The notes under the pieces: generated by a model | What the model saw: only the letters and a program-made list of their open reading frames with translations | Database searches by the model: none | What the model was told of the DNA's origin: nothing | Position numbers and translations under genes: made by a program | Assembly (NCBI GenBank): GCA_034004685.1 | Contig: JAVEWG010000075.1 | Location: 1-7,508, forward strand | From: JAEUNX01 sp034004685 | GTDB lineage: Bacteria; Pseudomonadota; Gammaproteobacteria; Burkholderiales; Rhodocyclaceae | Reading direction: 5' to 3' | Length of the DNA: 7,508 nucleotides | Shown: positions 6,386 through 7,508 of the stretch, piece after piece | Numbering within the stretch: the stretch's first letter is position 1 | How the letters are laid out: every line of letters begins with the position of its first letter

Positions 6386-7186
6386 ATGAATCCCTTCCTG
6401 CAGGTGGAGCGCGAAGACGCCATCCTGACCGTGCGAATGAACCGCCCGGAGGCCCGCAACGCCCTGACCGAACCGGAATTTTTCCAGGAGTTCGTGGATC
6501 TCTGCGGGGCCGTGCGCCGGGACCGCTCCGTCAAGGTGATGATCCTCACGGGCAACGGATCGGCCTTCTGCGCCGGCGGCAACGTCAAGGACATGCGGGA
6601 CCGGGGCGGCGTCTTTGCGGGCTCGCCCTATGAACTGCGGGAAAACTACCGTAACGGTATCCAGCGGATTCCCCTGGCCCTCTATGAGCTGGATATCCCG
6701 GTGATCGCCGCGGTAAACGGCCCAGCCATCGGCGCCGGACTGGACCTGGCCTGCATGTGCGACGTGCGCCTGTCCGCTGACCGGGCCCTGTTCGCTGAGA
6801 GCTTCGTGCGCCTGGGCATCGTCCCCGGCGATGGCGGGGCCTGGCTGCTGCCCCGCATCATCGGCCTGCCCAAGGCCTCCCTGATGGCCCTCACCGGCGA
6901 CACCATCGATGCCGCCACGGCCCTGGAGTGGGGCCTGGTAACCCAAGTGCTGCCGGCAGCGGAGTTGGACGCCGCCGCCCTGGCCCTGGCCCGCCGCATG
7001 GCCGAGAACCCCTCCCACGGCCTGCGCCTGACCAAGCGCCTGCTGCGGGAGGGCCAATACATGCGCCTGGATTCCCTGCTGGAGCTGTCCGCCGCCTACC
7101 AGGCCCTGGCCCACCATACCGAGGACCACCTGGAAGCGGTGAATGCCTTCCTGGAAAAGCGTCCGGCCCAGTACAAGGGGCGCTGA
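6386..7186 (+). CDS. Enoyl-CoA hydratase/isomerase (crotonase) family protein
   Basis: The 266-residue product has the usual length and motif order of the crotonase fold, whose members act on acyl-CoA thioesters in the cytoplasm. The first oxyanion-hole segment is SAFCAGGNVKDM (59-70); the second is VNGPAIGAGLDLA (110-122). PGDGGAWLLPR (147-157) and the C-terminal helical part (NPSHGLRLTKRLLR) follow. GGAG (6375-6378) lies 7 bases before the ATG, and the frame's upstream extension is unlike the family, so 6386 is chosen. Compared with classical enoyl-CoA hydratase, the position of Glu144 is Asp120 and that of Glu164 is Phe140. Asp149 sits close to where isomerases such as PaaG carry a catalytic acid. 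Isomerase, hydratase or another crotonase reaction all remain possible; the substrate is unknown. The stop overlaps the ampD start by one base, so the two are probably cotranscribed and translationally coupled. Confidence 0.9.
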   Translation: MNPFLQVEREDAILTVRMNRPEARNALTEPEFFQEFVDLCGAVRRDRSVKVMILTGNGSAFCAGGNVKDMRDRGGVFAGSPYELRENYRNGIQRIPLALYELDIPVIAAVNGPAIGAGLDLACMCDVRLSADRALFAESFVRLGIVPGDGGAWLLPRIIGLPKASLMALTGDTIDAATALEWGLVTQVLPAAELDAAALALARRMAENPSHGLRLTKRLLREGQYMRLDSLLELSAAYQALAHHTEDHLEAVNAFLEKRPAQYKGR

Positions 7187-7508
7187 TGGGCGCAACCGAG
7201 GGGGGCCGGGCGGCCCACCGCGAAGTGCTGCCCTGGGGGATGGACCAATGGATCCCCTCCCCCAACCAGGATGAACGGCCCGCCGAGGAGGCGGTGAATC
7301 TGGTGGTGGTGCATGCCATCAGCCTGCCGCCGGATCAGTTCGGCGGGCCGGGGGTGACCCAGCTATTCACCAACAGCCTGGATCCGGCGGAGCATCCTTA
7401 TTACCGGGAAATCGCCGGGTTGCGGGTGTCGGCCCATTTCTTCATCCGCCGGGACGGACGGGCCGTCGGCTTGGTGGACCCGGCGCGGCGGGCCTGGCAC
7501 GCCGGGCT
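7186..7508 (+). CDS. ampD: 1,6-anhydro-N-acetylmuramyl-L-alanine amidase AmpD, 3' end outside window
   Basis: The visible 107 codons match the N-terminal half of AmpD. AmpD is a zinc amidase that removes the stem peptide from 1,6-anhydro-MurNAc in the cytoplasm during peptidoglycan recycling; in some species its loss induces AmpC beta-lactamase. Seen blocks are IPSPNQDERP (23-32), LVVVHAISLPP (39-49), with His43 matching the first zinc ligand (His34 in E. coli), QFGGPGV (51-57), LFTNSLDP (60-67), LRVSAHFFIRRDG (79-91) and RRAWHAG (101-107). The remaining zinc ligands lie beyond the window. AAGGGG (7175-7180) with a 5-base spacer supports the ATG at 7186, which overlaps the preceding TGA by one base. 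An internal ATG at 7240 (residue 19) would also keep all homologous sequence, so the start is not settled. Confidence 0.93.
   Translation, partial: MGATEGGRAAHREVLPWGMDQWIPSPNQDERPAEEAVNLVVVHAISLPPDQFGGPGVTQLFTNSLDPAEHPYYREIAGLRVSAHFFIRRDGRAVGLVDPARRAWHAG

Noticed and set aside
6242..7195. A 317-codon minus-strand frame opposite the crotonase-family gene
   Set aside because: Shadow frame rich in Gly, Gln and His with no motif; the plus-strand frame carries all crotonase signatures.

Overview
The window looks like a high-GC proteobacterial chromosome, most likely a betaproteobacterium (a Rhodocyclales-type relative is a guess). The basis is strongly GC-biased codon use and close matches to enterobacterial YcaO, TrmA and AmpD. 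I could run no database search, so family calls rest on motifs and on remembered homologous proteins.

Left part (1-2551, minus strand): one long open gene running off the left edge. It encodes a beta-class (type III Mod-like) site-specific DNA methyltransferase of at least 850 residues. It has DPPYG at residues 311-315 and DPTCGSGTT at residues 600-608, with a target-recognition region between. An N-terminal winged-helix-like domain and a low-complexity linker precede the catalytic core. A nuclease/helicase partner, if present, lies outside the window. The gene's central portion is visibly lower in GC than its flanks. This is the accessory, probably defence-related, end of the window.

Junction (2552-2967): a 416-base divergent intergenic region. 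It holds a plausible promoter for the methyltransferase, a pair of competing hairpins built on a repeated 8-mer, a textbook bidirectional intrinsic terminator that serves no visible gene, and the leader of ycaO. It may be the edge of an inserted island.

Right part (2968-7508, plus strand): five compact co-directional genes. They are ycaO (potentiator of RimO-dependent methylthiolation of ribosomal protein S12), trmA (m5U54 tRNA methyltransferase), a 107-residue hypothetical protein, a crotonase-family enoyl-CoA hydratase/isomerase-like protein without the two classical catalytic glutamates, and the 5' part of ampD (peptidoglycan-recycling amidase), whose start overlaps the crotonase stop by one base. 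The first two share a translation-apparatus modification theme. The last three look like ordinary housekeeping genes grouped by transcription rather than by pathway.

I found no RNA genes, CRISPR array, transposase, or RiPP precursor. I see no convincing wholly new system. The most interesting points are the mosaic methyltransferase, the orphan terminator-like structures at the junction, and the unusual active site of the crotonase protein.
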